The notes: generated by a model from the letters alone, not told the origin. A stretch of DNA of 64,000 nt from Paenibacillus prosopidis (GCF_003337375.1 NZ_QPJD01000005.1:186001-250000), one strand, 5' to 3'. Numbered from the stretch's first letter, positions 8,202 to 16,799 are shown. Numbers and translations are program-made.

Positions 8202-9215
8202 TTATAATTCCACCATCGCTTTAATTACCTTCGACTCCGGCTTCAGCCAGCTGTCGAAATGATTGATCATTTCCGCAAACGGTACGCGGTGCGTGATGTA
8301 GCTGTCCACGTCTATACTGCCGCTCTGGACGGCCGCCTGAACGGCAGCGAAATCCTCCATCGTCGCATTGCGGCTTCCCATAAGCGTCATTTCCCGCTTG
8401 TGAAACTCAGGATCATTGAATGATAAATCAGCCTTCACTAAGCCGACATAGACAAGCCTGCCGCCATGAGCGACCAGACCGAAGGCATCGGTCATGGATC
8501 TCGCATTGCCTGTCGCATCGAAAACGACTGTTGGATATTCACCGTCAGTTAATCCCGCGAGTCGCTCTTTCCCGCCATGCAGCGCATGAACCGTTTCATC
8601 CACCTTCGCCCACTGCCGGCAGAATGCCAGCCGCTCTTCTTGAATGTCCATAGCGATGACACGTGCTCCTTGATGCTTTGCAAATGCCATAACCCCAAGC
8701 CCGATCGGGCCTGATCCAATGACGAGCGCCGTCTCTCCCGCTTGGAGGCCGGATCGACGCACCGCATGCGCTCCGATGCTTAGCGGCTCAAGCACAGCAG
8801 CCTGATCTAATGTAAGCTCGTTCGTAACGAGCAGATGCGATACGGGAACAGCTATTCGTTCCCGCATGCCTCCGTCGATATGAACGCCAAGCACCTTCAT
8901 ATCCGTGCAGCAATTCGTCTTGCCATTGCGGCAAGCGATACATGTTCCGCAGTGCATATAAGGTATGATGCTGACCTGATCACCGGCTTTGATTGCGCCG
9001 TTCGGATCATCCACCTGCTCCACAATACCGGCAAGCTCATGCCCAAGCACTCTCGGATAGGTGAAGAAGGGCTGGTTTCCTTTGTATGCGTGCAAATCTG
9101 TGCCGCAAATGCCGATTCGGCGAATGCGGACGATAGCGGTTCCCGGCTGCAAAGCCGGCTCCTCCTGCTCGACCAGCCGCAGCTGATCTACTTGTTCACA
9201 AACAATTGCTCTCAC
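8202..9215 (-). CDS. lgoD: L-galactonate 5-dehydrogenase, zinc-type medium-chain
   Basis: A cytoplasmic zinc medium-chain dehydrogenase of 337 residues, expected to oxidise L-galactonate to D-tagaturonate. Catalytic zinc ligands are C37, H59 and E143; structural zinc cysteines are C89, C92, C95 and C103; the nucleotide fold shows GSGPIGLG (167-174). It shares with E. coli LgoD (YjjN) the runs GNQPFF-YPRVLGHE and DPEFHK-E-T-MGSRNAT. It is the last gene of a five-gene operon that includes uxaA and uxaB, which use the product. GTG start with GGGAG upstream. A role on another sugar acid such as L-idonate is less likely given its neighbours. Confidence 0.88.
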   Translation of the reverse strand: MRAIVCEQVDQLRLVEQEEPALQPGTAIVRIRRIGICGTDLHAYKGNQPFFTYPRVLGHELAGIVEQVDDPNGAIKAGDQVSIIPYMHCGTCIACRNGKTNCCTDMKVLGVHIDGGMRERIAVPVSHLLVTNELTLDQAAVLEPLSIGAHAVRRSGLQAGETALVIGSGPIGLGVMAFAKHQGARVIAMDIQEERLAFCRQWAKVDETVHALHGGKERLAGLTDGEYPTVVFDATGNARSMTDAFGLVAHGGRLVYVGLVKADLSFNDPEFHKREMTLMGSRNATMEDFAAVQAAVQSGSIDVDSYITHRVPFAEMINHFDSWLKPESKVIKAMVEL

Positions 9216-9230
9216 CCTGCAGCTCTCCCT

Positions 9231-10175
9231 TTACAAGACAATATTCGTATTATATTCCGGTCTTCCGCTAGTCCAGCTCCGGTTATGAATCGGCTCCAAA
9301 ATTGTCAGCACCTCGTTCAGCAGCTCTTCATCGATCGGCTCGGTTGCCCATTCAATATTTTTGCGGATATTGTCCGGATTAGCGGTACTGACGAGCGTCG
9401 TCGGTATTCGGTCATTAGCTGTGGAATACTGCACCGCCAGCTTCGTAATATCGGCGCCTTTCGCGGCGCAATGCTCAGCCGCTTTCTTGCAAATCTCCCG
9501 AATGCCGGCTCCGGCAGGATGCCAATCAGCGGCCGGACGCGTACTGAGCAGCCCCATCGACAGCGGCGAAGCATTCACCAGCCCAACCTGCTTTTGCTCA
9601 AGCAGCGGTACAACCTCGAGCAAAGAGCAGTCATTTAATGAGTAGTGGCAGTATGAAAGCACCGCATCCAGCTCCCGATAGGCAAGCGATTTCTCGAATA
9701 CGGCAAGCGGAAGCCCCGAGACGCCGGAAAAACGGATCTTCCCCTGCTGCTTCAGCTTATCCAGCGCGGGGAACGCGCCCTCTGCAATCTGTTCAAAAGG
9801 GACAAATTCGATATCATGCAAAAATAATAGATCAATATAGTCCGTCCGCAGCCGCTGCAGGCTCTCGTCCACGCTGCTAATAATCCGCTGCTCAGAGAAA
9901 TCGAAGCGGTCTGCCCCGTAGCGGCCGGCCTTCGTCGATAAAATAAACCGGTCCCGGGGAAGCCCGGCAATTGCCTTGCCCAGCACCGTCTCCGCCTTCG
10001 TTAAGCCGTAATACGGCGAGACGTCAATCAAATTAATGCCCATATCTACCGCCGTATGCACCGTACGCACACTTTCCGCATCATCCGTCTCCCTGAAAAC
10101 GGACCCGAGCGAAGACGCGCCAAAGCTAAGCACGGACACATCCAGCCCCGTCTTTCCAAGCTTGCGATATTTCAT
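9231..10175 (-). CDS. Aldo/keto reductase, L-galactose dehydrogenase type
   Basis: An aldo/keto reductase of about 314 residues expected to oxidise L-galactose to its lactone with NAD(P). It resembles plant L-galactose dehydrogenase along its length: GASSLGSVF, DVSPYYG, ATK/STKAGRY, DFS-QRI-SSVDESLQRL, HDIEF, LSYCHYSLND, ASPLSMGLL and ILEPIHN-W-SG. The AKR tetrad is visible as D53, Y58, K84 and H122 (numbered from an upstream TTG two codons earlier). ATG at 10175 is chosen because AGGAG lies about 8 bases upstream; the TTG would be too close. Neighbours (lactonase, lgoD, uxaA, uxaB) fit L-galactose rather than L-fucose. Confidence 0.88.
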   Translation of the reverse strand: MKYRKLGKTGLDVSVLSFGASSLGSVFRETDDAESVRTVHTAVDMGINLIDVSPYYGLTKAETVLGKAIAGLPRDRFILSTKAGRYGADRFDFSEQRIISSVDESLQRLRTDYIDLLFLHDIEFVPFEQIAEGAFPALDKLKQQGKIRFSGVSGLPLAVFEKSLAYRELDAVLSYCHYSLNDCSLLEVVPLLEQKQVGLVNASPLSMGLLSTRPAADWHPAGAGIREICKKAAEHCAAKGADITKLAVQYSTANDRIPTTLVSTANPDNIRKNIEWATEPIDEELLNEVLTILEPIHNRSWTSGRPEYNTNIVL

Positions 10176-10201
10176 GCACAACCACTCCTAATTATAAAGT
10201 C

Positions 10202-11707
10202 TTATAAAATAACGCCGTCCTTGAAAATCGCGATTTCCTTAAAGCCGTTGCGCTCGTTATGCGTTTGCGTCTCGCCCGAGGCGAGGCTTATGAGCTGCTC
10301 CCACAGTTCATCCGTGAGTGACTCCATGCTCTTGTCCTCAAGCAGCTGCCCCGCATTAAAGTCGATCCAATTTTTCTTGCGGCCGGCCAGCTCGCTGTTC
10401 GTCGCGATTTTAACCGTAGGAACCGGACCGCCGAACGGCGTTCCTCTTCCCGTTGTGAACAGGACGATATGCGCGCCGCCCGCGGACAGTGCCGTTACCG
10501 ACACAAGATCGTTGCCCGGCGCTTCCAATAAATTTAACCCGCTGCTTGTAATCCGCTCCCCGTAAGGAACGACGTCCTGCACAATCGCATGGCCGCCCTT
10601 CTGCGTGCAGCCGAGTGATTTTTCTTCCAGCGTCGTAATGCCTCCCGCCTTGTTGCCGGGAGAAGGGTTTTCGTAAATTTCCTGATCATGCCTAATAAAA
10701 TACTGCTTAAAATCATTGATCAAATGTACGATTTTACCGAAAACCTGCTCGTCTGCAGCACGGTTCATCAATATCGTCTCGGCCCCGAACATTTCCGGCA
10801 CCTCGGTCAAAATGGCCGTTCCGCCCGCTGCGATCAACCGGTCAGAAACCGAACCGACAAGCGGATTCGCCGTAATGCCTGACAAGCCGTCCGATCCGCC
10901 GCACTTCAGACCAAGCTTTAGCTGCGATACAGGCACCGGCTCGCGCTTGAAGCGCTCGGCATATTCCACCAGCCCATCTATGAGCTCTAATGCCTCCTCA
11001 ATCTCATCCTCCGCCTCCTGCGACTTCAGAAACTTAATTCGCTCCGGGTTATGCTCACCGATCGCTTGCTTGAACGAATCGATCTGATTGTTCTCGCAGC
11101 CGAGACCAATAACGAGCACGCCCGCCGCATTCGGATGGTTGACGAGCGATGCCAGCAGCTTCTGCGTATGCACCAGATCATCGCCAAGCTGCGAGCAGCC
11201 GAACGGATGGGCAAAATGATAAACGCCGCCGATACGGCCCTCATAAAGAGAATGTGCTCGTCTTGCCACGATTTCGCACGTTTTGTTAATGCAGCCAACC
11301 GTGTTAATGATCCATATTTCGTTGCGAATGCCGACCTCGCCGTTGTCGCGGATGTAGCCTTGAAATGTACGCGTTTTATAGGCATCGGCTGCAGCATACC
11401 TCGTACTCTCCTGCTTGCCGGGCTCGTACGTATAGTCAAGAAACCCCTTCAGACCGGTGCCCATGTTATGCGTATGCACCCATCGTCCAGGCTCCAGGTC
11501 CTCCTTCGCTTTGCCGATCGAATAGCCGAACTTCAGCACGTCATCGCCTTTTTGAACCGCATGGGTTACAATTTTGTGTCCTTTCGGCACATCGTCCAGC
11601 AGCTCCAGCTCAGTCTTATCGCCAAGCAGCAGCTTCTCTCCTTTGGCAAAAGGCTGAAGCGCGATGACCACGTGATCGTCTTCATGCAATCGAATCCAGC
11701 TATTCAT
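10202..11707 (-). CDS. uxaA: Altronate dehydratase
   Basis: A 501-residue UxaA. The N-terminal SAF-like domain (about 1-90) contains VTHAVQKGDDVLKFGYSIG; the catalytic domain begins at YIRDNGEVGIRNEIWII and carries the conserved HPFGCSQLGDD, GLGCENNQ, GLKCGGSDGLSGITANP and the C-terminal GRGTPFGGPVPTVKIATN. It dehydrates D-altronate to 2-keto-3-deoxygluconate, using iron. It overlaps the end of uxaB by 8 bases, so the two are translationally coupled. It consumes the product of UxaB and ends the part of the L-galactose route that is encoded here. Confidence 0.95.
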   Translation of the reverse strand: MNSWIRLHEDDHVVIALQPFAKGEKLLLGDKTELELLDDVPKGHKIVTHAVQKGDDVLKFGYSIGKAKEDLEPGRWVHTHNMGTGLKGFLDYTYEPGKQESTRYAAADAYKTRTFQGYIRDNGEVGIRNEIWIINTVGCINKTCEIVARRAHSLYEGRIGGVYHFAHPFGCSQLGDDLVHTQKLLASLVNHPNAAGVLVIGLGCENNQIDSFKQAIGEHNPERIKFLKSQEAEDEIEEALELIDGLVEYAERFKREPVPVSQLKLGLKCGGSDGLSGITANPLVGSVSDRLIAAGGTAILTEVPEMFGAETILMNRAADEQVFGKIVHLINDFKQYFIRHDQEIYENPSPGNKAGGITTLEEKSLGCTQKGGHAIVQDVVPYGERITSSGLNLLEAPGNDLVSVTALSAGGAHIVLFTTGRGTPFGGPVPTVKIATNSELAGRKKNWIDFNAGQLLEDKSMESLTDELWEQLISLASGETQTHNERNGFKEIAIFKDGVIL

Positions 11708-13196
11708 TGGCTTGCCTCTCCATTTCCGCTATTTTTGCGCTCAGCTCTACCGCTAGCTCCGGCCACTCCTCAGCCAGGTTGCGTCCCCAGACACTTTCCA
11801 AGCTAAGCAGTCTCTGAACCGTCTGCTCTAAAGGCCAGGACTGTTCGTCCGCCTCAGACCAGACAGCCGCGATCGTTTCCAGCATGCCCGCATCATCACG
11901 GACGCTATAGGAAGCTCCGCCAAGCGTCGTTCCTTCAAAGCCCGCATCCGACCGCTTTACCTGGTAATAGCGCAGCAAGCCGGCAAAGCCTTGCACCAGC
12001 CCATCCGGCAAAGCCGCATTGCTCTTCGAATAGTGGAGCAGCGACGGAAGCAGACGAACCTTAAATTTGCTTAAGCTGTTCATCGCGATGTCAGCTAACC
12101 GGTGGCGGATAAACGGATTCAAAAACCGTTCATACACGTCTGCGGCATACTCCCTCAGCTCGTCTTCAGCGATCGGCAGCGAAGGAATGATTTCCGACTC
12201 CACCGTTTCGCGTACGAGCCGCCCCAGAACCGGATGCTCCATCGCTTCACGCACCTGCTCTATTCCATGCAGCAGTCCGAGCGGCGTCATCAACGTGTGC
12301 GCCCCGTTCAATATTCGCACCTTTCTCAGCTGAAACGGCTTCAGATCATCTACCCAGTGCACGTTAAGACCCGCCTTGCGCAGCGGCAGCAGCTCCTCAA
12401 GCCCGGCTTCTGCCTCGATCGCCCACAAGTGGTAAGGCTCGGCCGTGCTCAGCATCGGATCCGAATAGCCCCATTCGCTGAACCAGGCTTCCGCCTGCGT
12501 TTCGTCAGGGTAGCCGGTAACGATGCGGTCTACCAGCGAATTCAAAAACCGGTTATGCTCTACGACCCACCGCTTAAACGCCTCAGGGTAACCCCAATCA
12601 TCGCTATAGCTCAAAATGCAGCTGCGAAGCTCGTCCCCGTTGCGTTCCAAAAGCTCACACGGCAGACAAACGAGCCCGCGGCGCGGATCACCCTCGAAAA
12701 ACGTAAACCTGCGGTAAAGCAGCTGCGTCAGCTTGCCGGGAAATGACTGGATCGGCTGCCCCTCAACGAGCGCCTCCGGTCGGTAAACGAGTCCCGCTTC
12801 CGTCGTATTCGATACGACGATCTGCAAATCAGCGCTCTCTGCCAGCGCAAGATAAGCATCCCAATTCGAATAGGGATCGAACACTTGTCCGAACACGGAA
12901 ATGACCTCTTTCCGCTGCACGCTCCCGCCATTTTCCAAACCTCGTATGACCAGTGTGTACAAGCCGTCCTGACTGGCCAGGGCATCAATCTTCGGTTTGC
13001 CGCCAGGCCGCGGCTGCGTTACCGCGATACTTCCTTCATATAGCCCCTGCTTGCGGCATTCGTGAATCATCCAATCGAAAAAACCGCGCAGGAAGTTGCC
13101 CTCTCCGATTTGCAGCACCGTAATCGGGCTTCCCTTCACCTCTTCATAGGCAGCAAACTGTTCCCCATTCAACCGGCTACGATTCAAGGTTGTCAT
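11700..13196 (-). CDS. uxaB: Tagaturonate reductase
   Basis: A 498-residue member of the long-chain mannitol-dehydrogenase family, expected to reduce D-tagaturonate to D-altronate with NADH. Landmarks are the N-terminal IGEGNFLRGFFDWMI, SNTTEAGLV, FPGKLTQLLYRRF, the central VHWVDDLKPFQLRKVRILNGAHT (catalytic lysine and asparagine region) and LADIAMNSLSKFKVRLLP. Its ATG overlaps the stop of the lactonase gene by four bases (ATGA) and its own end overlaps uxaA. It is the middle gene of the operon. No family-length anomaly. Confidence 0.94.
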   Translation of the reverse strand: MTTLNRSRLNGEQFAAYEEVKGSPITVLQIGEGNFLRGFFDWMIHECRKQGLYEGSIAVTQPRPGGKPKIDALASQDGLYTLVIRGLENGGSVQRKEVISVFGQVFDPYSNWDAYLALAESADLQIVVSNTTEAGLVYRPEALVEGQPIQSFPGKLTQLLYRRFTFFEGDPRRGLVCLPCELLERNGDELRSCILSYSDDWGYPEAFKRWVVEHNRFLNSLVDRIVTGYPDETQAEAWFSEWGYSDPMLSTAEPYHLWAIEAEAGLEELLPLRKAGLNVHWVDDLKPFQLRKVRILNGAHTLMTPLGLLHGIEQVREAMEHPVLGRLVRETVESEIIPSLPIAEDELREYAADVYERFLNPFIRHRLADIAMNSLSKFKVRLLPSLLHYSKSNAALPDGLVQGFAGLLRYYQVKRSDAGFEGTTLGGASYSVRDDAGMLETIAAVWSEADEQSWPLEQTVQRLLSLESVWGRNLAEEWPELAVELSAKIAEMERQANE

Positions 13197-14023
13197 ATTT
13201 TATAAAACTCCTTCGCATTTAGTCCGAATAACCGCTGCCGATTGTCTTCCGTCCAGGAATCAGGTATGGCCTCCTGCAATACATCAACAACTTCATCATA
13301 GCTTGCCGCAAGCAGACACACCGGCCAGTCGCTGCCAAACATGACCCGATCCGGCCCGAACACGTCCAGCGCATGCCGGATATATCCGGTGAAATCGGAT
13401 GGCTTCCAGCTGTTATGATCAGCCTCCGTCACCATGCCCGAAAGTTTACAGTACAGGTTAGGGTGCGAAGCGATTTGGCTCATCTGGCTCTTCCAAGGCT
13501 CCATAACGCCATCCCGGATTCTAGGCTTTGCGATATGGTCTATGACAGCGCGAAGGTTAGGCACCCGATCCAGCAATTCGACTACAGGCCCAAGCTGATG
13601 CGAGACGACGAGCAGATCGACCGGCACACCCTGCTCCGCAAAAAAAGTGAGCGCTTCCACAAAGCCCGGCTCAAGCACCACATTCGCATCGGGCATCTCC
13701 TGTATCATGACACGGAACCCGACAAACTTCGGATGTTCCGCGAATCTTTTGTAATGGCTAACATATTCAGGATCTGCAAGATCCAGCCACGCAACCACGC
13801 CCAGAATCGTATCCGAGGTTTCGCTTAGCGCTAACAAATAATCGGTTTCCGCAAGCGTCGCCGCCGCTTGCACGACAATCGTGCCATCCAGCTTATATTT
13901 TTTTATATAGGGCTCCAAATCTTCCGGCAAAAAATCCCGGTGCAGCACCGGAATATCCGGCGTAATCCAGCCGTAATCCCCCCGCTCAATGCTCCAATAA
14001 TGCTGATGCGCATCCACTCTCAT
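13193..14023 (-). CDS. Amidohydrolase-fold sugar lactonase (COG3618), probable L-galactonolactonase
   Basis: A TIM-barrel amidohydrolase of 276 residues from the family of L-fuconolactonase. It shows the N-terminal metal motif VDAHQHYW, DGTIVVQA, GFRVMIQ, VIDHIAKP, NLYCKLSGMVTEAD and the late GSDWPV aspartate. It should open the lactone made by the aldo/keto reductase to L-galactonate. The open frame extends to 14098, but the operon's TATAAT box (14063-14068) lies inside that extension. The ATG at 14023, with GAGG upstream, is therefore the real start. First gene of the operon. Confidence 0.88.
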   Translation of the reverse strand: MRVDAHQHYWSIERGDYGWITPDIPVLHRDFLPEDLEPYIKKYKLDGTIVVQAAATLAETDYLLALSETSDTILGVVAWLDLADPEYVSHYKRFAEHPKFVGFRVMIQEMPDANVVLEPGFVEALTFFAEQGVPVDLLVVSHQLGPVVELLDRVPNLRAVIDHIAKPRIRDGVMEPWKSQMSQIASHPNLYCKLSGMVTEADHNSWKPSDFTGYIRHALDVFGPDRVMFGSDWPVCLLAASYDEVVDVLQEAIPDSWTEDNRQRLFGLNAKEFYKI

Positions 14024-14062
14024 CCAGTCCGCCTCTTTTCTAGCAGATTCGTTATCTCCTTC

Positions 14063-14068
14063 ATTATA
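14063..14068 (-). promoter_or_regulatory. -10 box of the L-galactose operon
   Basis: TATAAT on the minus strand, 40 bases before the lactonase start. The expected -35 position shows only TTCATG, a poor match, which fits a promoter that needs the divergent AraC-type activator. Confidence 0.55.
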
Positions 14069-14109
14069 AAAAACAATATCCATGCATGAAATATTCAATA
14101 ATAGCTTAT

Positions 14110-14138
14110 TTGTACTCTTTTTTGATATTTGCTACAAT
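14110..14138 (+). promoter_or_regulatory. Promoter of the divergent AraC regulator
   Basis: TTGTAC (14110-14115) and TACAAT (14133-14138) are spaced by 17 bases, 35 bases before the regulator's ATG. The two divergent promoters occupy under 80 bases, so a bound regulator could affect both. Confidence 0.65.
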
Positions 14139-14172
14139 CAGGCTGATTAACACTGCGAATGAGGTGCTCCTA

Positions 14173-15033
14173 ATGAATCCGTATCGCAAAAAATTCGATG
14201 CAATGACCGCTTTTCCATTCGAATGCGTGTACCGGGATACGAAAAGCGCTCAAAACGAGCTGCCCGACCATTTCCATGATTGGTACGAGGTTGTTTTTAT
14301 TTACAGCGGCAAGGGCACTTTTTTTATTGATCAAACGTTTTATGATGCCGTACCGGGCGATGTTTTCATGATACCCGGCAACACGATTCACCGTTCGTTT
14401 CCCGATCCGGAAGATCCGAAAACATCAACCGCCCTGTTCTTCAACGCGTCACTCGTGCACAATCCGCCGCTTGGCGATTCTTTCTCTTATTTGCGCTGCT
14501 TCGAGCAGGCCAAACGCCGGAAAGCCTATAAGCTGTCGGCAGGCGCTGATGAGAAGCGGCAATTGGTCATGCTGATCGAAAACATCCATATGGAGGAAAC
14601 GAACAAGAAGCCAGGCTATCGTCAGGCTATCCTTCTGCAGCTTCAACAAATTTTGCTGCTCCTCGGCCGGACCATAAACCCGACTGATGAGAATCAAGCA
14701 GTCTCGACTGCCCTTCCAAGCTGGATGACAGGCATTTTGACTTACATCGACGAGCACCCGGGCAGCCCTCTTGGCTTGGCCCAGCTTGCAAAACAAGCTT
14801 CCGTAACGCCTGCCCATTTCTCCCGCGCGTTCAAAAAGCTGACCGGACTAAACGTTACGGAATACGTCACGACAAAACGTATTATTCGAGCTAAAGAGCT
14901 GCTGATCGAGACAGACGCGAACATCTCTGATATTGCCGAGCGATGCGGCTTCGAAAGCCTTCCCCATTTTCACCGCATGTTCAAGAAGCTGACCGGGATG
15001 ACCCCCGCCCATTATAAAAAGAACGAAAACTGA
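14173..15033 (+). CDS. AraC-family regulator of the L-galactose operon
   Basis: A 286-residue regulator: N-terminal cupin sensor (LPDHFHDWYEVVFIYSGKG, then PGDVFMIPGNTIHRSF) and C-terminal pair of AraC helix-turn-helix motifs (LAQLAKQASVTPAHFSRAFKKLTG and ISDIAERCGFESLPHFHRMFKKLTGMTPAHYK). ATG at 14173 is chosen because GAGGTG sits six bases upstream and a good promoter lies at 14110-14138, inside a longer possible frame. Divergent from the five-gene L-galactose operon, which it most likely activates in response to L-galactose or a pathway intermediate. Confidence 0.9.
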   Translation: MNPYRKKFDAMTAFPFECVYRDTKSAQNELPDHFHDWYEVVFIYSGKGTFFIDQTFYDAVPGDVFMIPGNTIHRSFPDPEDPKTSTALFFNASLVHNPPLGDSFSYLRCFEQAKRRKAYKLSAGADEKRQLVMLIENIHMEETNKKPGYRQAILLQLQQILLLLGRTINPTDENQAVSTALPSWMTGILTYIDEHPGSPLGLAQLAKQASVTPAHFSRAFKKLTGLNVTEYVTTKRIIRAKELLIETDANISDIAERCGFESLPHFHRMFKKLTGMTPAHYKKNEN

Positions 15034-15126
15034 TTCAAATGACGGTTATTAATCGCCGATACAGTTTGTCCTCCTCCCTCATAAGCTGTTATAGCACACT
15101 CAATCTTACTTTGAGGGAGGTCATCC

Positions 15127-15294
15127 ATGTTACGGTCTAAAGTAGAAACGTATAAGTATCGCGTCGGGAAAAACACCTATATCGTCATCAACATTAATCA
15201 ATTAGCGGCAGCTAATGCGGAACAAGGTAACGTGCTCGCAAGCAATGCTTTAAACGTGCAAATTCTGAAGAAGTCAAAACGTAAACGCCGCTAG
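15127..15294 (+). CDS. Small protein of unknown function, 55 residues
   Basis: Not recognised. It opens with MLRSKVETYKYRVGKNTY, has a central NINQLAAANAEQGNVLASNALN and ends with the basic tail KKSKRKRR. No membrane segment or signal peptide. A strong GAGGGAGG ribosome site precedes the ATG by six bases. It is followed 52 bases later by a second small gene with its own GGGGGTGA site, and the pair ends at a strong terminator, so they look like a two-gene transcript. A spore or surface role is possible from the small size and asparagine- and alanine-rich make-up, but that is only a guess. Confidence 0.65.
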   Translation: MLRSKVETYKYRVGKNTYIVININQLAAANAEQGNVLASNALNVQILKKSKRKRR

Positions 15295-15346
15295 CTGTTT
15301 TTCTCCCGGTATTCTCATGCCCATATGCATGAAAGGGGGTGAAGAA

Positions 15347-15499
15347 ATGGCAAAAAAATCTTCTATAAACTTTGGTAAAGTTAAGAAAGACAACACGAAA
15401 ATTAAATTCAAGCAAGGAGCAAGCGCCTCCGTCGGATCAAACGGCAACGCCTTTGCAATCAACGCGTCCGATGTAGCTGTCGTCCGGATTCGTCCGTAA
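15347..15499 (+). CDS. Small protein of unknown function, 50 residues
   Basis: Not recognised. It begins MAKKSSINFGKVKKDNTK, continues with a glycine- and serine-rich SVGSNGNAFAIN and ends DVAVVRIRP. It is basic in the first half and hydrophilic throughout. The ATG at 15347 is preferred over an upstream in-frame ATG at 15317 because GGGGGTGAAGA directly precedes it. Same transcript as the gene at 15127. A palindrome (15507-15520) and a terminator follow. Confidence 0.65.
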   Translation: MAKKSSINFGKVKKDNTKIKFKQGASASVGSNGNAFAINASDVAVVRIRP

Positions 15500-15548
15500 T
15501 AATAAGTAACGTTAACGTTATTCAGCAGTCTTATTTCATCTGCCAAGT

Positions 15549-15605
15549 AAAAAGGCAGCACCTCTGTGGTCTGTGAACTATGACCTTAAGGGGCTGCCTT
15601 TTTTT
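15549..15605 (+). terminator. Intrinsic terminator after the two small genes
   Basis: AAAAAGGCAGC (15549-15559) pairs with GCTGCCTTTTT (15593-15603), with a further CCT/AGG pairing inside, followed by a T run. On the other strand it could also end the EamA gene. Confidence 0.8.
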
Positions 15606-15694
15606 GTTATTTTTCCTGTTCGAGGATCAGCGGCGGAACATAGAACTAATTTCTCGCTCTGTTTGAGTCCTGCTTGAACGCCTGCGACGTCTGC

Positions 15695-16657
15695 TTACGC
15701 TCCAAACAGCCGCATCAGCAATATTCCCGCAAAAGCAAGCGTAATGCCTGTAATCTCAGCTTTCGTAAAGCGTTCTTTCACGACAAACCGCGTATAGAGC
15801 AGCACAATAAGTACATTAAGCGCTGTAACAGCCGATACGAGACCGGCTTTGCCGAGGTCGAACGCCGTCACGATCAGCATCATGCCGAACGCGTTCGTCG
15901 TGCCAACTGCAAGGCCAATGAGAAACGTCCGTTTACCGCTCCATACGACAGTGTTTTTTTCCGCTGTTTCACCAGGAATATACTGCGACACATGTACCTT
16001 ACTGCCCGCAGAGCCTGCGCTTTGAAGCGCTAACCCGTTCCTGCTCCGCTCCCCGCTCGCCCTACGCTCCTTCTGCAAATCGCGCAGCCACCAGATGCCA
16101 AAACAGATCGCTCCTGTCATAAACATGTAGAACATCGTCGCGAACAGATCAGCCTCCATGATCGTCGACCACTTGCCCGACAAATCATTCCCGGCGAACA
16201 GCAGCATAGCGAGCAAGCCCCACTGCGCGCCTTGCAAATTGCTAAGCGAAATATCGTTTGAGAGCCGGACTAGCAATACGCCGGCAATGATAATGACAAA
16301 TGCGATGAGCTGCATCGCATGCAGCTTCTCGTCCCAGAGCGCATAGGCGATAATAACGACAACGACCGAGGGCAGCGCCGTTAAAATCGCTACGAGCGAT
16401 GCCTTGCCAACCGCGAAGCCTTTGAACATGCTCGCATTCGCGCCGAATGAAAACAGTCCCATCTGCACCCCGATAAGCGCTGCAGCCGTCCAATTGGATG
16501 AGAAGGTAAGCGCGCACAGGATGTTAACCAGAGCTCCCATACTGAATGTACCGCAAAGCAATAAATTGCGGTTGACCGGCTTTTGACTCGTCCAGTGATA
16601 CAGGATCCCCCGCAAGCCAAAGCATATGGCGGCGAACACCGAATAAGTGAGCCACAT
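15695..16657 (-). CDS. EamA/DMT-family transporter
   Basis: A 320-residue membrane protein with about ten membrane segments in two halves, typical of full-length DMT carriers. The first half runs from TYSVFAAICFGLRGILY; the second ends KAEITGITLAFAGILLMRLF. A hydrophilic loop of about 50 residues (rich in R, E, S) separates the halves and is longer than usual. The substrate is unknown. Its ribosome site (AAAGGGG, 12 bases before the ATG) lies inside one arm of a nested inverted repeat, so translation may be gated by RNA structure. A MerR-type gene lies upstream on the same strand. Confidence 0.85.
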   Translation of the reverse strand: MWLTYSVFAAICFGLRGILYHWTSQKPVNRNLLLCGTFSMGALVNILCALTFSSNWTAAALIGVQMGLFSFGANASMFKGFAVGKASLVAILTALPSVVVVIIAYALWDEKLHAMQLIAFVIIIAGVLLVRLSNDISLSNLQGAQWGLLAMLLFAGNDLSGKWSTIMEADLFATMFYMFMTGAICFGIWWLRDLQKERRASGERSRNGLALQSAGSAGSKVHVSQYIPGETAEKNTVVWSGKRTFLIGLAVGTTNAFGMMLIVTAFDLGKAGLVSAVTALNVLIVLLYTRFVVKERFTKAEITGITLAFAGILLMRLFGA

Positions 16658-16667
16658 AAGAGGAAAA

Positions 16668-16761
16668 AGCCCCTTTCCCTAAATCAAGCCGTTGCTAATG
16701 ATAAACAGAACAGTACTTATCATAACAAGCGGAATTGATTTTGTCTTTAAGGAAAGGGGCT
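16668..16761 (-). repeat. Nested inverted repeat between the MerR and EamA genes
   Basis: Three nested complementary pairs make a roughly 94-base imperfect hairpin: AGCCCCTTTCC (16668-16678) with GGAAAGGGGCT (16751-16761); AAATCAA (16681-16687) with TTGATTT (16735-16741); ATGATAA (16698-16704) with TTATCAT (16717-16723). CCGTTG also pairs with CAAGCGG allowing one bulge. One outer arm contains the EamA ribosome site. It could be a structured leader, or a small mobile repeat element. Confidence 0.65.
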
Positions 16762-16799
16762 ATTTTCATATTAGGAAATTCTGTTTCATAACCTCACGC

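Noticed and set aside
9317-9638. Several open frames opposite or within the L-galactose operon genes
   Set aside because: They are shadows of GC-rich coding sequence, without ribosome sites or recognisable motifs.
14024-14098. Longer start of the lactonase gene
   Set aside because: It would begin upstream of the TATAAT box of the operon, and the metal motif normally lies at the very N-terminus.
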